NCBI GenBank assembly: GCA_937895785.1 | Contig: CALBKW010000005.1 | Coordinates: forward strand, 1 to 27,771 | Length of the DNA: 27,771 bases | Direction: 5' to 3' | DNA from: an uncultured Candidatus Melainabacteria bacterium | GTDB lineage: Bacteria > Cyanobacteriota > Vampirovibrionia > Gastranaerophilales > Gastranaerophilaceae | Part shown: positions 7,952 to 14,786 of the stretch, piece by piece | How positions within the stretch are numbered: position 1 is the stretch's first letter | Layout: each line of letters begins with the position of its first letter | Program-made: the position numbers and the translations under genes | The notes under the pieces: model-generated | Database searches by the model: none | Told to the model about the DNA's origin: nothing | Seen by the model: the letters and a program-made list of their open reading frames with translations, nothing else

Positions 7952-7980
7952 TTGAAAAATGCAGAAAAATAGTTTATACT
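7952..7980 (+). promoter_or_regulatory. Sigma-70-type promoter of the pilin-like gene
   Basis: TTGAAA (7952-7957), a 17-base spacer and TATACT (7975-7980). The predicted start near 7987 lies just before GAGGAG (7991-7996), which is seven bases before ATG 8004. This supports translation starting at 8004, far upstream of the pilin signature. Confidence 0.7.
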
Positions 7981-8003
7981 GAATAAAAATGAGGAGAAAT
8001 AAT

Positions 8004-8963
8004 ATGGCTGGAATTAAAGATATACAATGCTCTCAACCTTTCTGGGGGGTAGACCCTAGTAGTGGAGCGACTTTTAGACTTGATGACTTGAAGTCTAATT
8101 TAATATCTTTGTTGCGTAGAATAAAGATGTTATGTCATTCATTGATAAAACATTCAATCTTATGTCACCCTGAACTAGTTTCAGGGTCGCATGGTTTCAC
8201 CGGAAAGACATTGCGATTCCGAAACAAGTTCGGAATGACAAGTTTCAAAAAAGCCTTCGCTTTCACCCTAGCAGAAACCCTAATTGTAATGGGCATTATT
8301 GGCGTGGTTGCAGCATTGACTATTCCAAACTTAAATTCATCAACAGCCGACAAAGAAAAAGTTGCAAAAGTACAAAAAATATATTCAAACCTTTGTGATG
8401 CATTCGGTCGTGCTCAAGCCGTATATGGACCTTATGACGAATGGTTTCAAAATGATACTACATTTACAGCTCAATCAACTCGTTTTGGTGAAAGAATGAC
8501 AGAGTTTATGAAGGTATCAAAAACTTGTAAACTTACAACAGGTTGTGCCTCTACATCAAAAGCATATAAGTATGACGGTTCTGAAATGGAATCTAATTTA
8601 GATAATTCACATAAAAATTATTACAATGTAATTTTAGCAGATGGTACATCAGTATCTTTTGATGGTCGTAACTCAGTAGGAATAATTCATATAGATATAG
8701 ATGGTCCCAATAAAGGTCAAACAAAAGAGGGTGTTGATTTGTTTACATTTTGGATAAAGAATGATGACAATAACAACTATAATGTTCTATATTTTGGAGA
8801 TAACGGAGATACTACAGGAAATATAGAACCTCCTTACGATATTTTAGGTTGGATAATATTGAATGGTAATATGGACTACTTAAAAGCAACTCTAACAAGT
8901 AGTACTTATAAATGTCCAAATGGCAAAGACCTAAATTGGCAAACACAAACATCTTGCAAGTAA
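8004..8963 (+). CDS. Type IV pilin-like protein with a repeat-derived N-terminal extension
   Basis: Prepilin-type protein with the N-terminal methylation motif AFA-FTLAETLIVMGIIGVVAALTIPNL, including Glu at position +5 of the predicted mature form. It is a candidate pilin or pseudopilin exported and processed by prepilin peptidase. A good promoter and GAGGAG support ATG 8004, giving 319 residues. The pilin signature then starts only at residue 87, after a 77-residue extension up to an internal ATG (8235). Residues about 54-78 are encoded by a hairpin repeat pair (CHPELVSGSH ... RFRNKFGM). Starting at 8235 would give a normal 9-residue leader (MTSFKKAFA) and 242 residues, but no clear ribosome site precedes it. 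The mature domain has four cysteines and ends NGNMDYLK ... CPNGKDLNWQTQTSCK, a C-terminal style I associate with Gastranaerophilales pilins. ATG 7989 is also in frame but lies before the ribosome site. Confidence 0.8.
   Translation: MAGIKDIQCSQPFWGVDPSSGATFRLDDLKSNLISLLRRIKMLCHSLIKHSILCHPELVSGSHGFTGKTLRFRNKFGMTSFKKAFAFTLAETLIVMGIIGVVAALTIPNLNSSTADKEKVAKVQKIYSNLCDAFGRAQAVYGPYDEWFQNDTTFTAQSTRFGERMTEFMKVSKTCKLTTGCASTSKAYKYDGSEMESNLDNSHKNYYNVILADGTSVSFDGRNSVGIIHIDIDGPNKGQTKEGVDLFTFWIKNDDNNNYNVLYFGDNGDTTGNIEPPYDILGWIILNGNMDYLKATLTSSTYKCPNGKDLNWQTQTSCK
8163..8240. repeat. Composite inverted hairpin repeat (two 28-base copies head to head) inside the pilin ORF
   Basis: The left copy (8163-8190) has arms ACCCTGAA and TTCAGGGT. 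The right copy (8213-8240), read on the minus strand, has arms ATTCCGAA and TTCGGAAT. They share the GTCA, GAACT and GTTTC positions, and both hairpins are perfect although their arm sequences differ. A 22-base spacer separates them. The right copy ends in the ATG at 8235 that would be the conventional pilin start. Confidence 0.8.
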
Positions 8964-8983
8964 GGATATAATTAGAATAATCA

Positions 8984-9012
8984 AGAGGCGCGAGCGTTCC
9001 GCTCGCGCCTCT
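8984..9012. terminator. GC-rich terminator hairpin between the convergent pilin-like and coiled-coil genes
   Basis: A perfect 13-bp stem: AGAGGCGCGAGCG (8984-8996), loop TTC, CGCTCGCGCCTCT (9000-9012). Only a weak T-rich tail follows on either strand. It probably serves both genes. The stem core is the same as the terminator after hcp. Confidence 0.75.
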
Positions 9013-9032
9013 GTTAGTTTTTATTATAAAAC

Positions 9033-9641
9033 TTATAATTTGAAATTTTCCATTTGAGCTTGTTCTTGTTGAGGATAATTTTGTCTTAGTGGGTCATATC
9101 CACCAGCAGATTCAGCTCTTAACTTTTCCATATAGATTTGAGCAGATTTTACAGATTGTTGTAATTGGCTCAAGTTGCTGTCAAGACCTGCTAAAACTTG
9201 GTCTGCATAAGCGTCTGCGCCTTCTTTTTTTCTCATTGCATCGTCGTGTGCTTGGTTTCTGTAATTTTCTGCATCTTCTAGTGCTTTATGTTTGATTTCT
9301 TCGCATTCTGCAAAAACTTGTTCTCTAATGATTTCAGCTTCTTTTTGAACTTGGCGCATTAATTCTGATTCGCTAAGGATTCTGTTTGCTTCGTTTTGTG
9401 CTTCAAGAACAATTTTTTCAGCTTTTTGTTGAGCTTCCATTTGTAACTCTTCTTTTCTACGAAGAAGTCTTCTTGCTTCTTGAATTTCTTGAGGAAGTGA
9501 ACCATAAATGCTATCAATGATTGATTCAACTTCTTTCAATTTTATTGCTACCAAATAATTTGGCAAAATTGGAAAACTCTTTTCTAAAATAATTTCTAAT
9601 TGTTTTAATAAATCGTAAATACCGTTATTTTGAACGTTCAT
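9033..9641 (-). CDS. Coiled-coil protein resembling ATP synthase subunit b / DivIVA
   Basis: A 202-residue protein dominated by a Glu/Gln/Lys-rich coiled coil (about residues 55-170) with alanine heptads such as EAQNEANRILSESE. A C-terminal block follows, with ADAYADQVLAGLDSNLSQLQQ, like the 'ADAYAEEVLxxLE' block of proteins often annotated as ATP synthase b-like or DivIVA-like. The N-terminus (IYDLLKQLEIILEKSFPI) is the short helical cap of that family. There is no membrane anchor, so it is not a true F-ATPase b subunit. I chose ATG 9641 because a TTGACA/TACAAT promoter lies at 9678-9707, which excludes the in-frame start at 9707; GAAAGG lies 11 bases upstream. It lies downstream of coaD, an association I recall from Firmicutes. 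A role in division or envelope scaffolding is inference only. Confidence 0.75.
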   Translation of the reverse strand: MNVQNNGIYDLLKQLEIILEKSFPILPNYLVAIKLKEVESIIDSIYGSLPQEIQEARRLLRRKEELQMEAQQKAEKIVLEAQNEANRILSESELMRQVQKEAEIIREQVFAECEEIKHKALEDAENYRNQAHDDAMRKKEGADAYADQVLAGLDSNLSQLQQSVKSAQIYMEKLRAESAGGYDPLRQNYPQQEQAQMENFKL

Positions 9642-9677
9642 CTGTAAAATAACCTTTCGCTCTAGTGTAATAATTTT

Positions 9678-9707
9678 ATTGTACAACAGTCCGAATTTAA
9701 TTGTCAA
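9678..9707 (-). promoter_or_regulatory. Sigma-70-type promoter of the coiled-coil gene
   Basis: On the minus strand, TTGACA (9702-9707), an 18-base spacer and TACAAT (9678-9683). The predicted start near 9671 gives a leader of about 30 bases. The gene can therefore be expressed apart from coaD. Confidence 0.7.
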
Positions 9708-9731
9708 ACCATGATTTTATGCATGTTTGAG

Positions 9732-10217
9732 CTATTTTTTGAATTTTTCTTTTAGATACTCATTTACAACCTCTGGAACAAATTTCGAAATATCTCCGCC
9801 AAAGTCAAAAACCTCTTTTACAGAGCTTGAAGAAATAAAGTTGTATTTTGGGCGGGTAGTTAAGAAAATAGTCTTAATTTCCTTGTCTAGTGCGCTGTTT
9901 GTTTGTGATAACTGCATTTCAAATTCAAAATCAGAAACCGCACGCAAGCCACGAATTAAAACTTTTGCACCTTTTTGTTTTGCATATTCAACAGTTAAAC
10001 CGACAAAACTGTCAACTTCAACGTTAGAAAAATCTTCTGTACATTTTTTGATTAATTCAACTCTTTCATCAACATTTAAAAGTCCAGAATTTTTCTTTTC
10101 TGGGTTGTATGCAACAGCAATAATTACCTTGTCAAAAATTTCAGAACTTGTTTTCAAAACATCTAAATGACCGTTCGTAATTGGGTCAAAACTTCCAGGG
10201 TATATTGCTATTTTCAT
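9732..10217 (-). CDS. coaD: Phosphopantetheine adenylyltransferase
   Basis: Transfers AMP from ATP to 4'-phosphopantetheine, the penultimate step of coenzyme A synthesis. The 161-residue protein has the nucleotidyltransferase signature GSFDPITNGH (TNGH at residues 14-17), the RGLRAVSDFEFEMQ segment and the ATP-binding ISSSSVKE motif, and is of usual family length. The ribosome site AAAGGCG precedes the ATG at 10217. The gene is transcribed away from dnaK. A TATAAT on the minus strand (10252-10257) could be its -10 box, but no good -35 box is visible. Confidence 0.95.
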   Translation of the reverse strand: MKIAIYPGSFDPITNGHLDVLKTSSEIFDKVIIAVAYNPEKKNSGLLNVDERVELIKKCTEDFSNVEVDSFVGLTVEYAKQKGAKVLIRGLRAVSDFEFEMQLSQTNSALDKEIKTIFLTTRPKYNFISSSSVKEVFDFGGDISKFVPEVVNEYLKEKFKK

Positions 10218-10373
10218 AATTATTTCGCCTTTCTTGTGTAATCTATTTTATATTATATGCCAAACATGAAATATTAATATTTTGTTTATTTTTTAAAGTT
10301 TTTGCAAAAAAGGGATTAATATAATAAATGTAAAAAAAGTATAATTAATATTTAATAAGGAAAGGCAAAAACA

Positions 10374-12215
10374 ATGGCAAAAACAATTGGTATCGACTTG
10401 GGTACAACAAATTCCGTAGTTGCTGTTATGGAAGGTGGTAAACCAACCGTAATCGCTAACGCAGAAGGTATGAGAACAACTCCTTCAATCGTAGGTTTTT
10501 CAAAAACAGGTGAAAGATTAGTTGGTCAATTAGCAAAACGTCAAGCAATCTTGAACCCAGATAAAACAATCGCTTCAATCAAAAGACACATGGGCGAAGA
10601 TTACAAAAAGAATATTGATGGCAAAGACTACACTCCACAAGAAATTTCAGCAATGATTTTGAGAAAGTTAGCAGATGATGCTTCTAACTACTTGGGAGAA
10701 AAAGTTACATCAGCAGTAATTACAGTTCCAGCATACTTTAACGACTCACAACGTCAAGCAACAAAAGATGCTGGTAAAATCGCTGGTTTAGATGTTCTTC
10801 GTATCGTAAACGAACCAACAGCAGCAGCTTTGGCTTACGGCTTAGAAAAAGATAAATCAGAAAAAGTATTAGTATTCGACTTAGGTGGTGGTACATTCGA
10901 TGTATCTATCCTAGAAATTGGTGACGGTGTTCACGAAGTTCTTTCTACATCAGGTGATACTCACTTAGGTGGTGATGACTTTGATGAAAAAGTTATGAAC
11001 TGGATTTGTGACGAATTTAAGAAAACAGAAGGTATTGACTTACGTGGTGACAAACAAGCAATGCAACGTATTAAAGAAGCTGCTGAAAAAGCAAAATGCG
11101 AATTGTCATCTGTAGTTGAAACAAACATCAACTTACCATTCATCACAGCAGATGCAAATGGTCCAAAACACTTAGACTTGTCATTAACTCGTGCAAAATT
11201 TGAAGATTTATGCCACGATTTATTAGAAAGATGTAAAAAACCCGTTGAACAAGCAATTCAAGATGCTGGCATTTCAAAAGGTGACATCAACGAAGTTGTA
11301 TTAGTTGGTGGTTCAAGCCGTATTCCAGCAGTTCAACAATTAGTAAAAGATTACACAGGAAAAGAACCTAACCAATCAGTAAACCCTGATGAAGTAGTTG
11401 CAGTTGGTGCAGCAATTCAAGCAGGTGTATTGGCTGGTGAAGTTAACGATATCGTATTGTTAGATGTAACTCCATTAACATTGGGTATTGAAACTTTAGG
11501 TGGCGTAATGACTCCACTTGTACCAAGAAACACAACAATTCCAGTTTCTAAGTCACAAGTGTTCTCAACAGCAGAAAACAACCAAACAGCAGTAGATATT
11601 CAAGTATTACAAGGTGAAAGACCAATGGCTAGAGATAACAAATCTTTAGGTATGTTCAGATTAGAAGGTATTGCACCAGCAATGCGTGGTGTTCCTCAAA
11701 TCGAAGTAACATTTGATATCGATGCTAACGGTATCGTAAACGTATCAGCTAAAGATAAAGCTACAAACAAAGAACAAAAGATTACAATTACAAACTCTTC
11801 TAACTTGTCTGAAGAAGATATTGATAAGATGGTTAAAGAAGCTGAAGCAAACGCAGCAGAAGATAAACAAAAGAAAGAAGAAGCAGAAATCAAAAATAAT
11901 GCAAACTCTTTAATCACATCTGCTGAAAGAATTGTAAAAGACTTTGAAGGCAAAATCGACAAAGCTGATGAAGACAAATTAAACGAACAAAAAGAAGCTT
12001 TGAAAAAAGCTCTTGATGAAAACAAATCTGCAGATGAATTGAAGAAAATGTCTGAAGAATTACAACAAACAATGTTTAGCATTTCTCAAAAAGCATACGA
12101 AGCAGTACAAAAAGATGAAAGTGCAAATGCAGGTTCATCTGAATCAGCAAGTTCATCATCAAACGACAACAAAGGCGACGATGATGTAATCGATGCAGAA
12201 TATACAAAAGAATAA
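10374..12215 (+). CDS. dnaK: Chaperone protein DnaK (Hsp70)
   Basis: ATP-dependent cytoplasmic chaperone. The 613-residue protein starts IGIDLGTTNSVVAVMEGGKP, with VFDLGGGTFDVSILEIGDG, the LVGGSSRIPAVQQLV loop, the linker DIVLLDVTPLTLGIETLGG at about residue 360, a substrate-binding domain, and a helical lid with a Ser/Asn-rich tail ending DDDVIDAEYTKE. The ribosome site is AAGGAAAGG. There is no grpE or dnaJ beside it, and no CIRCE inverted repeat (TTAGCACTC/GAGTGCTAA) upstream, so HrcA control is not evident. A TATAAT occurs at 10340-10345 without a clear -35 box. It is a single-gene unit closed by a strong terminator. Confidence 0.97.
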   Translation: MAKTIGIDLGTTNSVVAVMEGGKPTVIANAEGMRTTPSIVGFSKTGERLVGQLAKRQAILNPDKTIASIKRHMGEDYKKNIDGKDYTPQEISAMILRKLADDASNYLGEKVTSAVITVPAYFNDSQRQATKDAGKIAGLDVLRIVNEPTAAALAYGLEKDKSEKVLVFDLGGGTFDVSILEIGDGVHEVLSTSGDTHLGGDDFDEKVMNWICDEFKKTEGIDLRGDKQAMQRIKEAAEKAKCELSSVVETNINLPFITADANGPKHLDLSLTRAKFEDLCHDLLERCKKPVEQAIQDAGISKGDINEVVLVGGSSRIPAVQQLVKDYTGKEPNQSVNPDEVVAVGAAIQAGVLAGEVNDIVLLDVTPLTLGIETLGGVMTPLVPRNTTIPVSKSQVFSTAENNQTAVDIQVLQGERPMARDNKSLGMFRLEGIAPAMRGVPQIEVTFDIDANGIVNVSAKDKATNKEQKITITNSSNLSEEDIDKMVKEAEANAAEDKQKKEEAEIKNNANSLITSAERIVKDFEGKIDKADEDKLNEQKEALKKALDENKSADELKKMSEELQQTMFSISQKAYEAVQKDESANAGSSESASSSSNDNKGDDDVIDAEYTKE

Positions 12216-12240
12216 TCAGTAATGATTAGATAATTTTGAA

Positions 12241-12272
12241 ATGGCGCTGACCTAAGGTCAGCGCCATTTTTT
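12241..12272 (+). terminator. Strong rho-independent terminator of dnaK
   Basis: A perfect 12-bp stem ATGGCGCTGACC (12241-12252), loop TAA, GGTCAGCGCCAT (12256-12267), running directly into six Ts. Confidence 0.93.
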
Positions 12273-12313
12273 CGACTGTAAATTTAATGTTTTAAACTTT
12301 TATTAAAATCCAC

Positions 12314-12341
12314 TTGCCAAATATTATTGATGTAATATGAT
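12314..12341 (+). promoter_or_regulatory. Sigma-70-type promoter of rpmI-rplT
   Basis: TTGCCA (12314-12319), a 16-base spacer and TATGAT (12336-12341). The predicted start is near 12348, about 95 bases before the rpmI start codon. Confidence 0.65.
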
Positions 12342-12347
12342 AGTTGT

Positions 12348-12444
12348 ACACTATAAATCGAAAGTTATGGCGTTGGTATGCCATGCTTTACGTAGGTGGA
12401 GAGGTTAAAGCCTCTGATTACACAAGTAAAAAGGAGAAAACAAA
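12348..12444 (+). ncRNA. Structured 5' leader of rpmI-rplT, possible L20 autoregulatory leader
   Basis: The leader of about 95 bases holds two hairpins: ATGGC/GCCAT (12367-12371 with 12380-12384) and AGAGG/CCTCT (12400-12404 with 12411-12415). AAGGAG follows at 12431-12436. In other bacteria ribosomal protein L20 represses its own operon through leader RNA structure. A similar role here is inferred from position only; I did not match it to a known L20-leader consensus. Confidence 0.4.
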
Positions 12445-12654
12445 ATGCCAAAAATGAAAACTCACAAGTCTGGCGCAAAACGTTACAAAGTAACAGGCAC
12501 AGGCAAAATTACCCGCAGAAAAGCTGGTATTGGCCACTTACTAGCAAACAAATCTTCTAGCAGAAAGAGAAAGTTGTTCAAAACAACTGAAATCGCTGCT
12601 TCACAAGTAGATTTAGTTTCAAAAGAGTTACCATACAAGAAGTATTCAAGATAG
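12445..12654 (+). CDS. rpmI: 50S ribosomal protein L35
   Basis: A 69-residue, very basic protein starting PKMKTHKSGAKRYKVTGTGKI, with HLLANKSSSRKRKL, matching bL35 throughout. The ribosome site AAGGAG lies eight bases upstream. It is followed nine bases later by rplT. The usual upstream partner infC is not here: the unit starts with its own promoter just after the dnaK terminator. Confidence 0.97.
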   Translation: MPKMKTHKSGAKRYKVTGTGKITRRKAGIGHLLANKSSSRKRKLFKTTEIAASQVDLVSKELPYKKYSR

Positions 12655-12663
12655 GAGTGGACA

Positions 12664-13014
12664 ATGAGAGTAAAACGCGGTAATGTATGTCGCAATAGAC
12701 ATAAAAAAATCTTAAAATTAGCTAAAGGTTTTAAAGGCGCAAGAAGCAGAATATTTAAAGTTGCTAACTGTGCTGTAATGAAAGCATTAAAATATGCTTA
12801 CAGAGATAGAAAAGCTACAAAACGTAACATGAGAAGATTATGGATTGTTAGAATTAATGCTGCTGTTAGAGAAAACGGCATGAATTATTCAAGATTCGTA
12901 AACGCATGCAAAAAAGCTAATATCGTTGTAAACAGAAAAATGCTAGCAGATTTAGCTGTAAACGATAAAGAAGCTTTCCAAGTAGTTTTAGAAACTGCAA
13001 AAGCTGCTGTTTAA
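12664..13014 (+). CDS. rplT: 50S ribosomal protein L20
   Basis: A 116-residue basic protein with the bL20 start MRVKRGNVCRNRHKKILKLA, then the GFKGARSRIFKVA and RDRKATKRNMRRLWIVRINA blocks, and INAAVRENGMNYSRFVNACK. It binds 23S rRNA early in 50S assembly and in several bacteria also represses its own operon. The ribosome site AGGAG overlaps the end of rpmI. The cysteines at residues 9, 38 and 83 are slightly unusual, but the length and order are normal. Confidence 0.97.
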   Translation: MRVKRGNVCRNRHKKILKLAKGFKGARSRIFKVANCAVMKALKYAYRDRKATKRNMRRLWIVRINAAVRENGMNYSRFVNACKKANIVVNRKMLADLAVNDKEAFQVVLETAKAAV

Positions 13015-13040
13015 TAAACATATCGTTTAACGAGTTTTTA

Positions 13041-13078
13041 CAGGCGGTCGGTGTATACACCGACCGCCTGTTTTATTT
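13041..13078 (+). terminator. Rho-independent terminator of rpmI-rplT
   Basis: A 30-base perfect palindrome made of CAGGCGGTCGGTGTA and its complement TACACCGACCGCCTG (13041-13070), followed by TTTTATTT. Confidence 0.9.
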
Positions 13079-13103
13079 CTACTCTTTTTGAATAACCCTA
13101 TTA

Positions 13104-13131
13104 TGTCATTCTAAACTTGTTTCAGAATCTC
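13104..13131 (+). repeat. 28-base hairpin repeat, copy 3
   Basis: Same framework as the other copies (TGTCA, central ACTTGTTTC, final TC). The arms are ATTCTAAA and TTCAGAAT, with one A-C mismatch. It lies between the rplT terminator and the amidase gene. Nothing else is apparent in 13079-13229. Confidence 0.65.
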
Positions 13132-13229
13132 TTATTTTATAAATTTTGAAATAAATTTAAAGTCACTTTGCTTATTTCTTCCCCTTCAAATTCGGTTGCA
13201 TGGTTGATGTGCATTTTTAATAAAACTAC

Positions 13230-13242
13230 TATAATCCTAGTA
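13230..13242 (+). promoter_or_regulatory. -10 box placed for a leaderless amidase mRNA
   Basis: A perfect TATAAT (13230-13235) stands six bases before the ATG at 13242, so transcription would start at about the start codon. No ribosome site is present. The best -35 match, TTGATG (13204-13209), has a long 20-base spacer. Confidence 0.5.
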
Positions 13243-14654
13243 TGAAAAAAATCTTGTATGCAATATTAGGCTTAATGCTACTTCAAATGCAAGCAAGCGC
13301 TTTAGATATTGTTTATCCGACAAAAGAATATTCAAAGATTAATTCACCATCAACCTTTATTGTTGGGTCTACAAAGCCTAGTGATAGACTTTTTATTAAC
13401 GATAGAGAGATTGACGTGCATAAAACAGGCGCTTTTGCGCAAGCTGTAAAACTTCAGAACGGAGTAAATGAATTTAGAGTTTATTCTGGAAATATTCAAA
13501 AAACATATACAATTGAACGTCCTTATGTTGGAGGTGGAAATTGGAAACCTGCTCAAGTTGTAGATTTTGAATGTCCAAAAGTAATGGAAATTACAAGAGA
13601 AGGTGCACCTATCAGAACAACGGCAGTTCAATCAGGAATTAACAGACTTGCACACTATCAACGTGGAATGTTGTTGAAGGTTGACGGCGAAAAAGGTGAT
13701 ATGTACAGAGTTGCGCTTGCAAACAGCCAAAAGGCGTGGGTTGCCAAAAGTGATGTAAAACGCAAGTTGGTGGATTACGATAGAGCGTTTTTGTATGATT
13801 ACCGTGAAAGAGAAACTGAAAACGACTATATTTATGAATTTGCATTGTCAAAACAAACCCCTTATTCAATAACAGAGGGTGAAACAATGGTTTTGAAAAT
13901 TTATAATGTAGGTGGAAACGATAATAATACTGCTACTTTTAATATTAAATTGAATCAAATGCTAATGGGCTATGATTTACGCTATAAGGGCGATACTTTG
14001 GTTTTAAGTATTAAAAAAGAACCTAATTTGTCAAGAAAACATCCGTTGAAAAATGTTAGAATTGTAGTCGATGCAGGACATGGCGGAAAAGAATTAGGCG
14101 CTGTTGGTTGTTGCAGAAATTACGAAAAAGATTTCAACCTTTCTATTGCAAGATATTTAGAAAAAGAACTTCGTGCAATGGGTGCAACTGTTTACATGAC
14201 AAGAAGTTACGATAAATACATGTCCTTGAATGATAGGGTTCGCTATACAAACGACAAAGAGGCTCAAATATTTGTAAGTATCCATGCAAACTCACTTCCA
14301 GATAGTATAAACCCAATGACAAGACGTGGCTCAAGCGTATTTTATTACTATGATGAAGCAAAACCTTTGTCTGATGCGATTATGAACTCTGTTGCAAATA
14401 AAATGCCTGTAAATAATGAAGGTGTAAAGCAAGCAAGTTTTGCAGTGGTTCGTAATACATCTGCGGTGAGTGTTTTGGTAGAAACAGCTTATGTAATTAA
14501 TCCGTATGATAACGAATTATTGATGACAGATAAATTTAGGCAAGATTATGCAAAGGCGGTTGCTGACGGTATTAAAGATTATGTATGGCAATCTTCACGT
14601 ATAAAAATGGCATGGCTTTCTCGCAACAAAATTAAATGCGAAAAAATGTCATAA
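13242..14654 (+). CDS. Secreted N-acetylmuramoyl-L-alanine amidase (Amidase_3, AmiC-like)
   Basis: Cleaves the amide bond between N-acetylmuramic acid and the peptide stem of peptidoglycan in the periplasm. The 470-residue protein begins with a signal peptide (MKKILYAILGLMLLQMQASA). A beta-rich middle follows (residues about 25-260), including an SH3-like stretch (GAPIRTTAVQSG ... MYRVALANSQKAWVAKSDV). The Amidase_3 domain starts at about 270: VRIVVDAGHGGKELGAVG (Zn His), NYEKDFNLSIARYL (Zn Glu), FVSIHANSLPD (Zn His) and VLVETAYVINPYDN (catalytic Glu). All catalytic residues are present. The gene stands alone and has a leaderless-looking promoter. It may act in cell separation like AmiA/B/C; no EnvC or NlpD activator is nearby. 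Confidence 0.92.
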   Translation: MKKILYAILGLMLLQMQASALDIVYPTKEYSKINSPSTFIVGSTKPSDRLFINDREIDVHKTGAFAQAVKLQNGVNEFRVYSGNIQKTYTIERPYVGGGNWKPAQVVDFECPKVMEITREGAPIRTTAVQSGINRLAHYQRGMLLKVDGEKGDMYRVALANSQKAWVAKSDVKRKLVDYDRAFLYDYRERETENDYIYEFALSKQTPYSITEGETMVLKIYNVGGNDNNTATFNIKLNQMLMGYDLRYKGDTLVLSIKKEPNLSRKHPLKNVRIVVDAGHGGKELGAVGCCRNYEKDFNLSIARYLEKELRAMGATVYMTRSYDKYMSLNDRVRYTNDKEAQIFVSIHANSLPDSINPMTRRGSSVFYYYDEAKPLSDAIMNSVANKMPVNNEGVKQASFAVVRNTSAVSVLVETAYVINPYDNELLMTDKFRQDYAKAVADGIKDYVWQSSRIKMAWLSRNKIKCEKMS

Positions 14655-14663
14655 ATAGATGCA

Positions 14664-14690
14664 TTGCTATAAGATGGCATTATTTATAAT
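14664..14690 (+). promoter_or_regulatory. Promoter candidate of hcp
   Basis: TTGCTA (14664-14669), a short 15-base spacer and a perfect TATAAT (14685-14690). It overlaps a direct repeat, AGATGCATT (14657-14665) and AGATGGCATT (14672-14681), that could be a regulator site. The leader would be about 90 bases. Confidence 0.4.
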
Positions 14691-14742
14691 GAGTTACTCC
14701 ACCTGTCGAATTGAGAAGGCTCTATATCTTTATATTAATAAA

Positions 14743-14760
14743 GTAGGTCAGGAATTGTCT
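14743..14760 (+). repeat. Short repeat GTAGGTCAGG-ATTG, copy 2 (before hcp)
   Basis: GTAGGTCAGGAATTG matches copy 1 before serA (6917-6940). Both are followed by an A-rich stretch and AAGGAGTAAAAA-ATG. Confidence 0.55.
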
Positions 14761-14786
14761 AATAAAATTAATATAAGGAGTAAAAA

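Noticed and set aside
9727..10170. A 147-residue open frame on the plus strand opposite coaD
   Set aside because: It is the antisense of a clear coaD gene, Ser/Lys/Phe-rich as expected for a shadow frame, with no ribosome site or family resemblance.
10218..10373. CIRCE/HrcA operator before dnaK
   Set aside because: I looked for TTAGCACTC and GAGTGCTAA and found neither arm in the region.
12385..12400. TACGTAGGTGG in the rpmI leader, which resembles a conserved 16S rRNA segment
   Set aside because: Only about 11 bases match, and the surrounding sequence is unlike rRNA; taken as chance.
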